This document shows, piece after piece, positions 8,811 to 17,418 of a stretch of DNA of 64,000 nt. The position numbers and the translations under genes were made by a program. Below the pieces are notes generated by a model that saw only the letters and a program-made list of their open reading frames with translations, ran no database searches and was not told the DNA's origin. The stretch comes from an uncultured Lachnospiraceae bacterium (GTDB lineage: Bacteria > Bacillota > Clostridia > Lachnospirales > Lachnospiraceae): assembly GCA_947577185.1 (NCBI GenBank), contig CANPUE010000009.1, positions 35,569-99,568 on the forward strand. The letters are read 5' to 3'. Each line of letters starts with the position of its first letter. Position 1 is the first letter of the stretch.

Positions 8811-9581
8811 ATGATACTGAAATTAGCAGTTTGTTTTATAGCAGGGATCGGTGCGGGACTGGGAACCGGGTTTGCGGGCATGAGTGCGGCAGCAGTCATC
8901 AGCCCGATGCTGATAACTTTTTTGGGATTTCCCGCCTATGAGGCAGTTGGCATTGCGCTGGCGAGCGATGTGCTGGCAAGCGCGGTCAGCGCGTATACAT
9001 ATGGAAAAAATAAGAACCTGGATGTCCGCAACGGGCTTGTGATGATGATCATGGTTCTGTCTTTTACCCTGATCGGAAGTTTTGCGGCGAGCCGTGTTCC
9101 AAATACGACGATGGGCAGTTTTTCCGTATTCATGACTCTGCTTTTGGGGATCAAATTCATCGTGAAACCGGTCATGACGACGAAAGAGGCCATGAATGAA
9201 GTAAACGGCAGGAAACGGATTATCCAGTCGATAATCAGCGGGATGATCGTCGGATTCATCTGTGGTTTCATCGGTGCCGGAGGCGGTATGATGATGCTGC
9301 TTATCCTGACAGGCGTACTGGGGTATGAACTGAAAACGGCAGTCGGGACGAGTGTATTTATTATGGCGTTCACAGCATTGACCGGATCGATCAGCCATTT
9401 TGTCATTGGCGGCATGCCGGATTTGTGGTGTCTGCTTTTCTGTATGGCTTCGACGCTTCTGTGGGCAAGGATTGCAGCCAGGTTTGCCAATAAGGCAGAC
9501 GCCGTAGTACTAAACCGGGCGACGGGCGTTGTACTTGCTCTTTTAGGAGCGGCGATTCTTGCGGTTAATACTTTTCAATAA
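8811..9581 (+). CDS. TSUP (TauE/SafE) family membrane permease
   Basis: 256 residues, almost entirely hydrophobic, with about eight membrane segments. Two repeat units each begin with a G-x-G-x-G-x-G-type glycine-rich motif (GIGAGLGTGFAGMSAAAV near the N-terminus and GFIGAGGGMMMLL near residue 155), as in the TauE/SafE/YfcA group of sulfite, sulfonate or organic-anion exporters. The start at 8811 has GGAGG at 8800-8804; the longer frame back to 8754 runs into the preceding terminator and is rejected. Monocistronic. Substrate unknown. Confidence 0.9.
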   Translation: MILKLAVCFIAGIGAGLGTGFAGMSAAAVISPMLITFLGFPAYEAVGIALASDVLASAVSAYTYGKNKNLDVRNGLVMMIMVLSFTLIGSFAASRVPNTTMGSFSVFMTLLLGIKFIVKPVMTTKEAMNEVNGRKRIIQSIISGMIVGFICGFIGAGGGMMMLLILTGVLGYELKTAVGTSVFIMAFTALTGSISHFVIGGMPDLWCLLFCMASTLLWARIAARFANKADAVVLNRATGVVLALLGAAILAVNTFQ

Positions 9582-9600
9582 CAGTTTTCTGTGATATAAT
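9572..9600 (+). promoter_or_regulatory. Predicted extended -10 promoter of the trigger-factor-like gene
   Basis: TG-A-TATAAT with the -10 box at 9595-9600. A weak TTTTCA lies 17 bases upstream. About 85 bases before the coding start. Confidence 0.5.
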
Positions 9601-9686
9601 GGGCGCTGTCGGGCAGTGTGTGCCTGTGGATACGGCGCAGACAGGAAACATTAATACCGCACGCCGGGAAAGGAACATAAGTTAAA

Positions 9687-10841
9687 ATGGCAGATAATAA
9701 GAGAAATAAAACCGAGACAAAAACCAATATGAGCAAGAGCAAGGCAAAACGCGAGGCACGCAAAAAGCAGCTGCAAAAGGAGCAGAAGCAGAAACGGATT
9801 TCCGGAATCATTTCGATCACGGCGGCGGCAGTGCTTGCGGCAGCGCTCGTCTTCGTTGTGGGCAGACAGATCTATATTCTGTCGATCAGGACGACACCGA
9901 GTCAGGATTTCGGCGCCGGACTGTCTGTGGACGGCAGGATAGAAGGCGTTACCGCATTGGACATGGTCACACTTCCAGATTATGAGAATATCTCCGTACC
10001 CGAAGAAGAAGTTGCCGCAACCACGGAAGAGGTCGACAACAGAATCAATTCTGTTCTTTCTTCCTATAAAGAACTCAATGAGGATAAGAACCTTGTCATC
10101 GCGGACGGCGACGAGGTAAACATTGATTTTGCAGGAACGGTCGACGGCACAGCGTTTGACGGCGGCCAGGCGGAAGACTACGCGCTTACGATCGGTTCCG
10201 GGAGCTTTATTGACGATTTCGAGCAGCAGCTTATCGGACACAAACCGGGAGAGAATGTGACGATAGAGGTTACATTTCCGGACGATTACAGAAATGCAGA
10301 AATGGCGGGCAAAGATGCAAGTTTCGCAGTTACCGTTAACGGGATCATGGTGACGCCTGAACTGACTGATGAATTTGTGGCTGAGAACCTGGCACAGAGC
10401 GAAGGTGTGTCGACGGCACAGGAGTACCGTGCAAAGGTGGAAAATGACTTTTATGAGAGCCATCTGACAAATTATCTGACAAAGTATATTGTAGAGAATA
10501 CCACGGTAAACACATATCCAAATGACTATGTAAAAGCGGTAAAATCACTCTTAAAATATTCGGACAGCATGACATCGACCCAAATCGACGATGAGATCGC
10601 TTATGAGAAAGAACTGACGGCGCGTGCAAAAGAAAATGTGAAGAGCGATCTCGCCTATCAGGCAGTCTTTGAAAAAGCGGGACTTACCTTTGACGTAGAA
10701 GCATATTTTGCCGATCTCGCGGCACAAAGCGGAGAAGACTATGTAAACAGCCTCAAAGAATATTATGGGCAGGCCTATCTGGCGCAGAGCCAGATCAGAC
10801 AGCTTGTGACCGATTATCTGGCGCAGCTGTATCGTTCTTAA
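9687..10841 (+). CDS. Membrane-anchored FKBP-type peptidyl-prolyl isomerase, trigger-factor-like
   Basis: 384 residues. A very basic N-terminus (about 1-35) precedes one membrane segment (about 38-60). An FKBP domain lies at about 128-215 (DGDEVNIDFAGTVDG, then GSGSFIDDFEQQLIG). The remaining 165 helical residues resemble the C-terminal chaperone arm of trigger factor. The ribosome-binding N-terminal domain of true trigger factor is missing and is replaced by the anchor, so this is not the canonical tig gene. Inferred role: folding of secreted proteins on the outer face of the membrane, similar in job to PrsA. The ATG at 9687 follows AAAGGA. Confidence 0.85.
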   Translation: MADNKRNKTETKTNMSKSKAKREARKKQLQKEQKQKRISGIISITAAAVLAAALVFVVGRQIYILSIRTTPSQDFGAGLSVDGRIEGVTALDMVTLPDYENISVPEEEVAATTEEVDNRINSVLSSYKELNEDKNLVIADGDEVNIDFAGTVDGTAFDGGQAEDYALTIGSGSFIDDFEQQLIGHKPGENVTIEVTFPDDYRNAEMAGKDASFAVTVNGIMVTPELTDEFVAENLAQSEGVSTAQEYRAKVENDFYESHLTNYLTKYIVENTTVNTYPNDYVKAVKSLLKYSDSMTSTQIDDEIAYEKELTARAKENVKSDLAYQAVFEKAGLTFDVEAYFADLAAQSGEDYVNSLKEYYGQAYLAQSQIRQLVTDYLAQLYRS

Positions 10842-10876
10842 AAGCCTGTGATTAAAAAATCGAAACTGAGAACCGA

Positions 10877-10906
10877 TTGCCTGTATTTTGGCAGTCATGT
10901 TATATT
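10877..10906 (+). promoter_or_regulatory. Predicted promoter of the Cys-rich protein gene
   Basis: TTGCCT, 18-base spacer, TATATT, ending 33 bases before the coding start. Confidence 0.45.
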
Positions 10907-10939
10907 ATCTGTAGTATCACAAAATCTGGAGGAAATCAT

Positions 10940-11380
10940 ATGGCGGAAGCACACAAAAAGGGATTGGATGCCGCATTGGTAGAAGAGGATTTGGGAAACT
11001 GCTGCAGAAACGAAGCAGTATGCGGCCAGTGCCAGAAAGAAAACTGTACGATCGGCTATGCAAAGGAATGTATCAGGAACTATCAGGAAGTGCCGAAAAA
11101 AGAAGTGAATAACGGCATGGAACGGATACCGACAACAGATTTCAAAATGTTTGACGAGGCGGAGCTGGAAATGGCGATTGCCCATATTCTCAAAGAATGC
11201 AAGGACTGTAAGGAAGACCATACGGACAACTGTATCATCAACGTGATCCGAAGCTGCTATGAAGTGGGACTGTTGGGTGATGTACAGCCGTATGAAGGCA
11301 GTGCCCTGCAGTACCTGATGTATTTAAAAGAGAACTTTCCGGAGAAATCTCTGCGGATCGCAGGCGTCTACAGGAGCTGA
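10940..11380 (+). CDS. Cysteine-rich protein of unknown function
   Basis: 146 residues without signal peptide or membrane segment. Eleven cysteines are arranged in two groups: residues about 19-41 (CC, CGQC, C, C) and about 90-112 (CKDC, C, C). Such spacing suggests metal or iron-sulfur binding, but it is not one of the standard ferredoxin patterns. I do not recognise a named family with certainty. The ATG at 10940 is preceded by TGGAGGA and a good spacer, and is preferred to an upstream in-frame start at 10877 that overlaps the promoter. Expressed alone: promoter upstream, strong terminator downstream. Confidence 0.8.
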   Translation: MAEAHKKGLDAALVEEDLGNCCRNEAVCGQCQKENCTIGYAKECIRNYQEVPKKEVNNGMERIPTTDFKMFDEAELEMAIAHILKECKDCKEDHTDNCIINVIRSCYEVGLLGDVQPYEGSALQYLMYLKENFPEKSLRIAGVYRS

Positions 11381-11418
11381 AGATGCACAGAGAGGCTTTA
11401 TAAACCTGACTCAAAACA

Positions 11419-11455
11419 GGGTGCAGCGTCTGTTGAATAAGACCTGCACCCTTTT
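11419..11455 (+). terminator. Strong rho-independent terminator
   Basis: GGGTGCAG with inner GTC, pairing with GAC and CTGCACCC, followed by TTTT. Ends the transcript of the Cys-rich protein. Confidence 0.8.
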
Positions 11456-11746
11456 GATCTGCGCCGGGAATGTGCCTGAGTTATGTTTCAAACTATAAAA
11501 ATAAAAGATTTTTTAACCGCGAATTTGCGCCGACGCCGATAGTGTCCTGGCTTCAAAGTTCACAGGCTGAGAGAAAAATAAAGAGCTTCTTCAGGCAATA
11601 AAATAGAGTTCTCAAAGGTTCTCAAAATATTTGAAAATCAAATAATCGCCAAACCCCCGATTTTACTGAGGATTCAGCGATTTTAACTACTGCTGGTAGT
11701 GGGACAGTTGAACAGGTTCAAGTCCCGGCCAGATTCGTACTTTAGT
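11456..11746. other. Gene-free AT-rich stretch upstream of the tRNA 3' end
   Basis: No credible ORF or ribosome binding site. It contains short direct repeats (GTTCTCAAA twice near 11610-11630; CGATTTT twice near 11658-11684) and a partial copy of the tRNA-Leu 3' end at 11688-11705. It may be debris from past insertion at the tRNA gene. Confidence 0.5.
11688..11705. repeat. Partial direct copy of the tRNA-Leu 3' end
   Basis: 18 bases matching 11747-11764 (tRNA acceptor and T-arm end plus three flanking bases) at 17 of 18 positions, 59 bp from the gene copy. Looks like an attachment-site scar or a tRNA remnant. Confidence 0.5.
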
Positions 11747-11749
11747 TAC

Positions 11750-11832
11750 TGCTGGTGGTGGGACTTGAACCCACACGTGGTTGCCCACAACAGATTTTGA
11801 GTCTGCCTCGTCTGCCATTCCGACACACCAGC
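11750..11832 (-). tRNA. tRNA-Leu, anticodon CAA
   Basis: 83-nucleotide class II tRNA on the minus strand. Acceptor arms GCTGGTG and CACCAGC pair fully, followed by discriminator A with no encoded CCA. The D-arm contains GGAATGGCAGAC, as in tRNA-Leu. The anticodon loop is CTCAAAA, giving anticodon CAA, which reads the codon UUG. A long variable arm follows, and the T-arm is GTGGG-TTCAAGT-CCCAC. Confidence 0.95.
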
Positions 11833-12008
11833 ATTTCATGTAACAGCCGTGTTTAATAATATCATATTTGTTTCTGAATAGCAAGTACAAATTTATTTTT
11901 CTTTTTTCTCCCAAAATCTATACAAAATGTCAAAAATGTGATATCTTTGTAAAGAAATGAAATAATTTCGTAACAAATGACGCAAAAAAGAAAAACGGGA
12001 GAGAACAG

Positions 12009-13487
12009 ATGAGCAAAATCGGAAGGGTTTGTAAGAGAATGACGGCATTTGTACTTGCCGGACTATTGGCATTGGCGCCGGTACAGACGGCACGGGCGGC
12101 AAATGCAGGCAATGCGATTGCAAGGGGGATTGACGTATCAAAACACAACGGCGCGATCAATTGGGGCAGTGTCGCGTCTTCAGGCATTTCATTTGCATTT
12201 ATTAAAGTGGGCAGTGCAAAGTCGGGCATGGATCCTTATTTTGATGCGAACATACGCGGCGCGCAGGCAGCGGGGATCAAGACCGGCGTATACATATATT
12301 CATATGCCTCTACGGTAGAGCAGGCGAAGAATGAGGCGGATATGGTGGTCGGATGGCTGGAAAATTATACAGTAAGTTATCCGGTCGTTTATGATGTGGA
12401 AGATACCTGCCATAAAGGGATGAGTCAGGCACAGCTTCAGGCGTTGATTGATACGTTCTGTCAGACGGTTTCAGCGGCCGGATATTATCCGATGGTATAT
12501 TCGAGCAAGAACTGGTTCAACCAGAAGATTGGCAATGTGAATTACGATAAATGGGTGGCGCAGTATGCGGACAATCTGGAGTATAATGGAGCTTCTTTCT
12601 GGCAGAGTACTTCGCACGGCAGCGTGGCAGGTGTCAATACAAGGGTTGATATCAATTATCAGTTTAAAGATTTTTCTTCTTTGATCATTTCAGACGGTTT
12701 TCTTGACAGGAATGGTCAGACGATGTTTTTTGCAGGGTATAAGATGCAGCGCGGCTGGGTGAATCACAATGAGACAAGATATTATCTGAATGAAAACGGG
12801 CATCTGCAGAGGAACTGCTGGTTTAGCGATGAAAGCGGAATGTATTATCTGACGGCAGACGGAAGCGTGGCAAGAGGACAGGCCGACGTGGAAGGACAGC
12901 AGTATTATTTTGACGGAAACGGTGTCAGGCTGACCGGGTGGGTGAATCTCGAGAACGGCAGATTTTATTACGCGCCTGATACGGGAGTGATGCAGCATGG
13001 CTGGTTCAGTGACGAGAGCGGCACTTACTTTTTGACGGAAAACGGCGATGTGGCAAGAGGACAGGTGACGCTGGAAGGCCAGGAATTTTATTTTGATGCA
13101 AACGGCGCCAGACAGACAGGCTGGCTGGATCTGGAAAACGGCAGATTCTATTATGCACCTGATACCGGTCTGATGCAGCACGGCTGGTTTAGCGATGAAA
13201 GCGGTACTTATTATTTCTCTACGCATGACGGCCATATGTTAGTCAGCGATGTAGAAATAGAAGGCGTTAATTATTATTTTGGCGATAACGGCGTGATGCA
13301 GACAGGCATTGTGGCGAAGCCGGATGGAAAGCAGTATTTTTATGACGAGACAGGCGCACAGGTTATCAATCAGGCTTTCACGATCGAGGGCGCACCATAT
13401 CAGGCAGATGCACAGGGTGTGATTGCACCGGCAGCGGTGGAGACGGAAGAAACCGTGCCTGCTGAGTCTGCGGTATCACAGCAGTAG
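12009..13487 (+). CDS. Secreted GH25 lysozyme with choline-binding-like cell wall repeats
   Basis: 492 residues. A signal peptide (about 1-30, ending A-R-A) precedes a GH25 muramidase domain at about 38-230. Catalytic acids are visible in GIDVSKHNG and in YDVEDTC. The C-terminal half is a run of aromatic-glycine repeats of about 20 residues (G-W/F-x, YY, D/E-N-G) of the choline-binding/glucan-binding type, in which a composite unit of about 60 residues is repeated nearly exactly. It hydrolyses peptidoglycan between MurNAc and GlcNAc, probably as an autolysin or wall-remodelling enzyme held to the wall by the repeats. Start ATG at 12009 follows GGGAGAG. Confidence 0.93.
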   Translation: MSKIGRVCKRMTAFVLAGLLALAPVQTARAANAGNAIARGIDVSKHNGAINWGSVASSGISFAFIKVGSAKSGMDPYFDANIRGAQAAGIKTGVYIYSYASTVEQAKNEADMVVGWLENYTVSYPVVYDVEDTCHKGMSQAQLQALIDTFCQTVSAAGYYPMVYSSKNWFNQKIGNVNYDKWVAQYADNLEYNGASFWQSTSHGSVAGVNTRVDINYQFKDFSSLIISDGFLDRNGQTMFFAGYKMQRGWVNHNETRYYLNENGHLQRNCWFSDESGMYYLTADGSVARGQADVEGQQYYFDGNGVRLTGWVNLENGRFYYAPDTGVMQHGWFSDESGTYFLTENGDVARGQVTLEGQEFYFDANGARQTGWLDLENGRFYYAPDTGLMQHGWFSDESGTYYFSTHDGHMLVSDVEIEGVNYYFGDNGVMQTGIVAKPDGKQYFYDETGAQVINQAFTIEGAPYQADAQGVIAPAAVETEETVPAESAVSQQ

Positions 13488-13534
13488 AATAAAAAAGACA
13501 GCGGATGAAAAAACAGACCGCAGAATGAAGAGGT

Positions 13535-13571
13535 AAAAATGACATTTTCATAAGAAAGTGTCATTTTTTTC
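13535..13571 (+). terminator. Rho-independent terminator after the lysozyme gene
   Basis: AAAATGACA paired with TGTCATTTT around a 14-base loop, ending in seven T. Confidence 0.75.
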
Positions 13572-13580
13572 TTTGCCACT

Positions 13581-13609
13581 TTGCAAAGGATAGCGATTTG
13601 GTATATAAT
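13581..13609 (+). promoter_or_regulatory. Predicted sigma-A promoter upstream of the ZAS-like gene and polA
   Basis: TTGCAA, 17-base spacer, TATAAT. Coding start is 36 bases downstream; polA may share the transcript. Confidence 0.6.
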
Positions 13610-13644
13610 AAAAGCTGTATGGCTTGGTCCGAAAGGGTAACGAT

Positions 13645-13968
13645 ATGAATTGTAAAGAAGAGGAAAAAAAGATTCCGGCGTTTTTGCAGGACGATTTAAG
13701 CTTCAAAGACCTGGAACAGTTCATAGAGCATATAGAAGAATGTCCGGAGTGCAAAGAAGAACTCACGATCCAGTTTCTGGTATCAGAAGGACTCGAACGG
13801 CTGGAAGCGGGCCAGAGTTTTAATCTTCAGAAGGCCCTGTCGGCAAGGCTGGAGGAGGCGAAGCACCAGATCAGGGTCCGCCTGTGGCTGCTGCACACGC
13901 TGCTTTGCCTTGAGACTGCGGTGGCTGCAGCGATTGTGATCGCCTTAATTATCGTATTCCGTTTATAA
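13645..13968 (+). CDS. Small membrane protein with ZAS-type (anti-sigma-like) zinc motif
   Basis: 107 residues. The N-terminal part contains HIEECPEC, an exact H-x3-C-x2-C signature of zinc-binding anti-sigma (ZAS) domains. One membrane segment lies near the C-terminus (about 86-105). No sigma factor gene is adjacent; the next gene is polA, 68 bases downstream on the same strand. Its partner is therefore unknown and it may not be an anti-sigma factor. The ATG at 13645 is preceded by AAAGGG and is preferred to the TTG at 13624. Confidence 0.75.
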   Translation: MNCKEEEKKIPAFLQDDLSFKDLEQFIEHIEECPECKEELTIQFLVSEGLERLEAGQSFNLQKALSARLEEAKHQIRVRLWLLHTLLCLETAVAAAIVIALIIVFRL

Positions 13969-14035
13969 AGCTGTCTGTGCGGACAAACTGAAAGAAACTG
14001 TAAGAGCCGTTTTTGGCGGCGGAATGAGAGGAAAA

Positions 14036-16765
14036 ATGGATCAAAAACTTGTTTTAATAGACGGACACAGTATTTTAAACAGAGCCTTTTATGGAGTGCC
14101 GGATCTGACGAATGCACAGGGACTTCACACCAATGCGGTTTACGGGTTTTTGAATATTATGTTCAAGATTCTTGAAGAAGAAGCGCCGGATTATCTGGTG
14201 GTGGCGTTTGATGTCCATGCGCCGACGTTCCGGCACGAGATCTATAAAGAATATAAAGGGACAAGAAAACCGATGCCGGAGGAACTGCGGGAACAGGTGC
14301 CTGTGATGAAAAAAATGCTGCAGGCAATGAATATATGCATCATGGAGCAGGCAGGATTAGAGGCGGACGACATTCTCGGGACACTTGCGTACCGCGCACA
14401 GAAGGAAGGATTTGAGGTCGCGCTTGTATCCGGAGACAGAGACCTTTTGCAGATTGCCACAGAGCATATTAAGATCCGTATCCCTAAGACGAAAGGCGGC
14501 AGGACGGAGATAGAAGATTATTATGCGGCCGATGTGCAGGCCAAATATCAGGTGACACCACGGCAGTTCATTGATCTGAAAGCGCTTATGGGCGATACGT
14601 CGGACAATATTCCGGGTGTGCCAAAAGTAGGCGAGAAGACGGCTTCTGAACTGATGGTGAAATTTGGTTCGTTGGATAATATTTATGCCAATATCGATCA
14701 GGTGTCCAAAAAATCGATCAGAGAATCGCTCCAGAACAATAAGGAACTGGCGGATTTGAGCAAAGTACTGGCGACGATCAATGTCAACAGTGAACTGGAT
14801 TTCTCTTTTGATATGGCCCGGATCACAAATTTTTATACAGAGGAAGCATATATATTATGTAAACAGCTTGAGTTTAAAAATCTTTTATCCCGCTTTGAAA
14901 AAGAGGCGGCGCCGGTGAACAGTCAGGCGGAATATTTTAAGGCGCTCACAGAACTTTCAGAAACAGAGGCTGTTTTTACAAAACTGGAGAAGCTTTGCAA
15001 AGAGACCACAGGCGGATATGAGATCGGGCTTGCCCTCTTTCGTGACGACGGAAAGAAAGGGGAGTGCGTCGGTGCAGCCCTGGCACTTTCCGAAAAGGAA
15101 ATATATTTTGTTGCCTGTCAGGGGTTTGTCACAAAGCAGTATCTTGCGGGAAAACTGACAGGGATTCAGAAGACCGGATTATGTAAACTTGACGTCTGCG
15201 ATATCAAGCAGATTTATGATATGATAGAAGACAGAGATCAGGGACACGCGGCGTCAGATGCGGCAGGCGGCGGGGATGTGATGACGCCTTTTGAAGAGAA
15301 AAGATATTTTGATATCCTTCTGGCGGCGTACCTCCTGAATCCGTTAAAGAACGATTATGATACGGAGACGATCGCTGCTGAGCACCTTGATTTGATGCTG
15401 CCGGATAAAAAGCAGGTCTGCGGAAAGGCCTCGTATTTGCAGACGATGGAAGAAAAACCGCAGGAATTGAGAGATTTCGCCTGTTTTCAGGCTTATGTCT
15501 GTCTGAGGGCGGCACAGGTCTTAAAAAAGAAGCTGGAAGAGCAGGGAATGCTGCGTCTGCTCTATGAGATAGAGATGCCGTTGACAAAAGTCTTAGCTGA
15601 TATGGAGGAGTACGGGATCAGCGTACGCCCGGACGAGCTGAAAGCTTACGGAGAGGCGCTCACAGGCAGGATTGCACAGCTGGAGCAGTCCATCTGCGAA
15701 CAGGCGGGCGTACAGTTCAATATCAATTCGCCCAAACAGTTGGGCGAGGTTCTTTTTGAGAAGATGGGGATTTCCGGAGGCAAAAAGACAAAGACCGGAT
15801 ATTCCACAGCAGCGGATATTCTTGAAAAGCTGGCGCCGGATTATCCGATTGTCTCGGATATTCTGGAATACAGAGGACTTGCTAAATTAAAATCAACTTA
15901 TGCGGACGGTCTGGCGGCATATATTGATGAGGGGAACCGGATTCATTCTACGTTTAACCAGACGATTACGGCCACCGGCAGGATCAGTTCCACGGAGCCG
16001 AATTTACAGAATATCCCGATCAGGATGGAACTTGGCAGGAAGATCCGAAAAGTATTTGTCCCGGCGGACGGCTATCTGTTTATGGATGCGGATTATTCGC
16101 AGATCGAGCTGCGTGTGCTGGCGCATATGTCTGATGATAAACAGTTGATAGAAGCTTATCAGATGGATCAGGACATTCACAGGATCACAGCCTCAAAAGT
16201 ATTCCACACGCCGTTTGAGGAAGTGACCGACTTACAGCGCAGAAATGCAAAGGCCGTGAATTTCGGCATCGTATATGGCATCAGTTCTTTCGGGTTGAGC
16301 CAGGATCTGAGTATTTCCAGAAAAGAGGCGGCCGAATATATTGAGCAGTACTTTGCGACCTATCCGGGCATCAAAAGTTTTCTGGACAGACTGGTAGCAG
16401 ATGCGAAAACGCTTGGTTATGCGGAGACGATGTTCGGCAGAAGAAGACCGGTCCCGGAACTGACCTCAGGTAATTTTATGCAGCGTTCTTTCGGGGAGCG
16501 TGTGGCCATGAATTCTCCGATACAGGGAACAGCCGCAGATATTATCAAACTTGCGATGATCCATGTATGGGCAAGGCTGAAACGCGAAGGACTTTCTTCC
16601 CGGCTGATTTTACAGGTGCATGATGAATTACTGATCGAGACGCTTGCATCAGAGGAAGAGCAGGTGCGAAAAATTCTGACAGAAGAGATGCAGAATGCGG
16701 CGAAGCTGTCCGTGGCGCTGGAGATCGATCTGCATACGGGCATGACCTGGTATGATGCGAAATAA
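14036..16765 (+). CDS. polA: DNA polymerase I
   Basis: 909 residues. Domain order: 5'-3' flap nuclease (about 1-290; LVLIDGHSILNRAF, then the acidic metal-site residues in VSGDRDLLQ and LMGDTSDNIPGV), a 3'-5' exonuclease-like domain (about 300-500), and a family A polymerase. Polymerase motif A is DYSQIELRV, motif B RRNAKAVNFGIVYG and motif C LQVHDEL. The middle domain shows no D-x-E exonuclease motif, so proofreading is probably absent, as in several Gram-positive PolA proteins. It fills gaps in Okazaki fragment and repair synthesis. The ATG at 14036 begins at the conserved MDQKLVLIDG and follows AGAGGA; an ATG four codons upstream is possible. Confidence 0.97.
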   Translation: MDQKLVLIDGHSILNRAFYGVPDLTNAQGLHTNAVYGFLNIMFKILEEEAPDYLVVAFDVHAPTFRHEIYKEYKGTRKPMPEELREQVPVMKKMLQAMNICIMEQAGLEADDILGTLAYRAQKEGFEVALVSGDRDLLQIATEHIKIRIPKTKGGRTEIEDYYAADVQAKYQVTPRQFIDLKALMGDTSDNIPGVPKVGEKTASELMVKFGSLDNIYANIDQVSKKSIRESLQNNKELADLSKVLATINVNSELDFSFDMARITNFYTEEAYILCKQLEFKNLLSRFEKEAAPVNSQAEYFKALTELSETEAVFTKLEKLCKETTGGYEIGLALFRDDGKKGECVGAALALSEKEIYFVACQGFVTKQYLAGKLTGIQKTGLCKLDVCDIKQIYDMIEDRDQGHAASDAAGGGDVMTPFEEKRYFDILLAAYLLNPLKNDYDTETIAAEHLDLMLPDKKQVCGKASYLQTMEEKPQELRDFACFQAYVCLRAAQVLKKKLEEQGMLRLLYEIEMPLTKVLADMEEYGISVRPDELKAYGEALTGRIAQLEQSICEQAGVQFNINSPKQLGEVLFEKMGISGGKKTKTGYSTAADILEKLAPDYPIVSDILEYRGLAKLKSTYADGLAAYIDEGNRIHSTFNQTITATGRISSTEPNLQNIPIRMELGRKIRKVFVPADGYLFMDADYSQIELRVLAHMSDDKQLIEAYQMDQDIHRITASKVFHTPFEEVTDLQRRNAKAVNFGIVYGISSFGLSQDLSISRKEAAEYIEQYFATYPGIKSFLDRLVADAKTLGYAETMFGRRRPVPELTSGNFMQRSFGERVAMNSPIQGTAADIIKLAMIHVWARLKREGLSSRLILQVHDELLIETLASEEEQVRKILTEEMQNAAKLSVALEIDLHTGMTWYDAK

Positions 16766-16812
16766 TTTTATGACTTTGACGCAGCTTGTCTGCTGGAACG
16801 GGTGGGGTAAAA

Positions 16813-17418
16813 ATGAGGACAATCGGGATTACCGGCGGAGTAGGAGCCGGAAAATCCGCACTTTTGGAATATATCAAAGAGCGTTATCATGCGCATGTGC
16901 TTATGGCGGATGAGGCGGCGCATCTGGTAAAGGAGCCGGGCGGAAAATGCTATGACAAACTGGTCCTGCTTCTGGGAAAAGAGATTCTGAATGCTGACGG
17001 TACGATCAATAAAAAGCAGATGGCAGAAAAAATCTTCGCAGACGGAGAGATTCTGGAAAAGGTGAATCAGATCATTCATCCTGCCGTAAAAGAACTGATT
17101 GTGCAGGAGATCGCAGAGAAAAAAGCGGAAGGAAAGACAGATTTCTTCTTTGTTGAGGCGGCATTGTTGATTGAGGACGGATATGAAAGGATTCTGGACG
17201 AACTGTGGTATGTATATGCGCGCACGCAGGTCAGGCGGGACAGACTCAGAGAGTCCCGGTCCTATTCGGATAAAAAGATAGATCAGATCATACAAAAGCA
17301 GCTGTCGGAAGAAGCGTACAGACGGCATTGCAGGGTAGTGATTGATAACAGCGGGAGCCTTGCGGATGCGTGCAGGCAGATTGATGAGAAATTGGAGGAA
17401 TACCTGTGTCAGAGATGA
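16813..17418 (+). CDS. coaE: Dephospho-CoA kinase
   Basis: 201 residues. The P-loop is at the N-terminus (GITGGVGAGKSALL). MADEAAHLVKEPG is the typical substrate-binding region, and HPAV with the later FVEAALLIEDG segment are family motifs. It carries out the last step of coenzyme A synthesis, ATP-dependent phosphorylation of dephospho-CoA. It follows polA by 47 bases, a common gene order in Firmicutes, and overlaps the FtsA-like gene by 13 bases. The start at 16813 fits the conserved N-terminus and a GGTGGGG site. Confidence 0.95.
   Translation: MRTIGITGGVGAGKSALLEYIKERYHAHVLMADEAAHLVKEPGGKCYDKLVLLLGKEILNADGTINKKQMAEKIFADGEILEKVNQIIHPAVKELIVQEIAEKKAEGKTDFFFVEAALLIEDGYERILDELWYVYARTQVRRDRLRESRSYSDKKIDQIIQKQLSEEAYRRHCRVVIDNSGSLADACRQIDEKLEEYLCQR

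Noticed and set aside
11456..11746. A second tRNA gene beside tRNA-Leu
   Set aside because: Only the 3' acceptor/T-arm end is repeated; no anticodon arm or 5' acceptor strand can be found.
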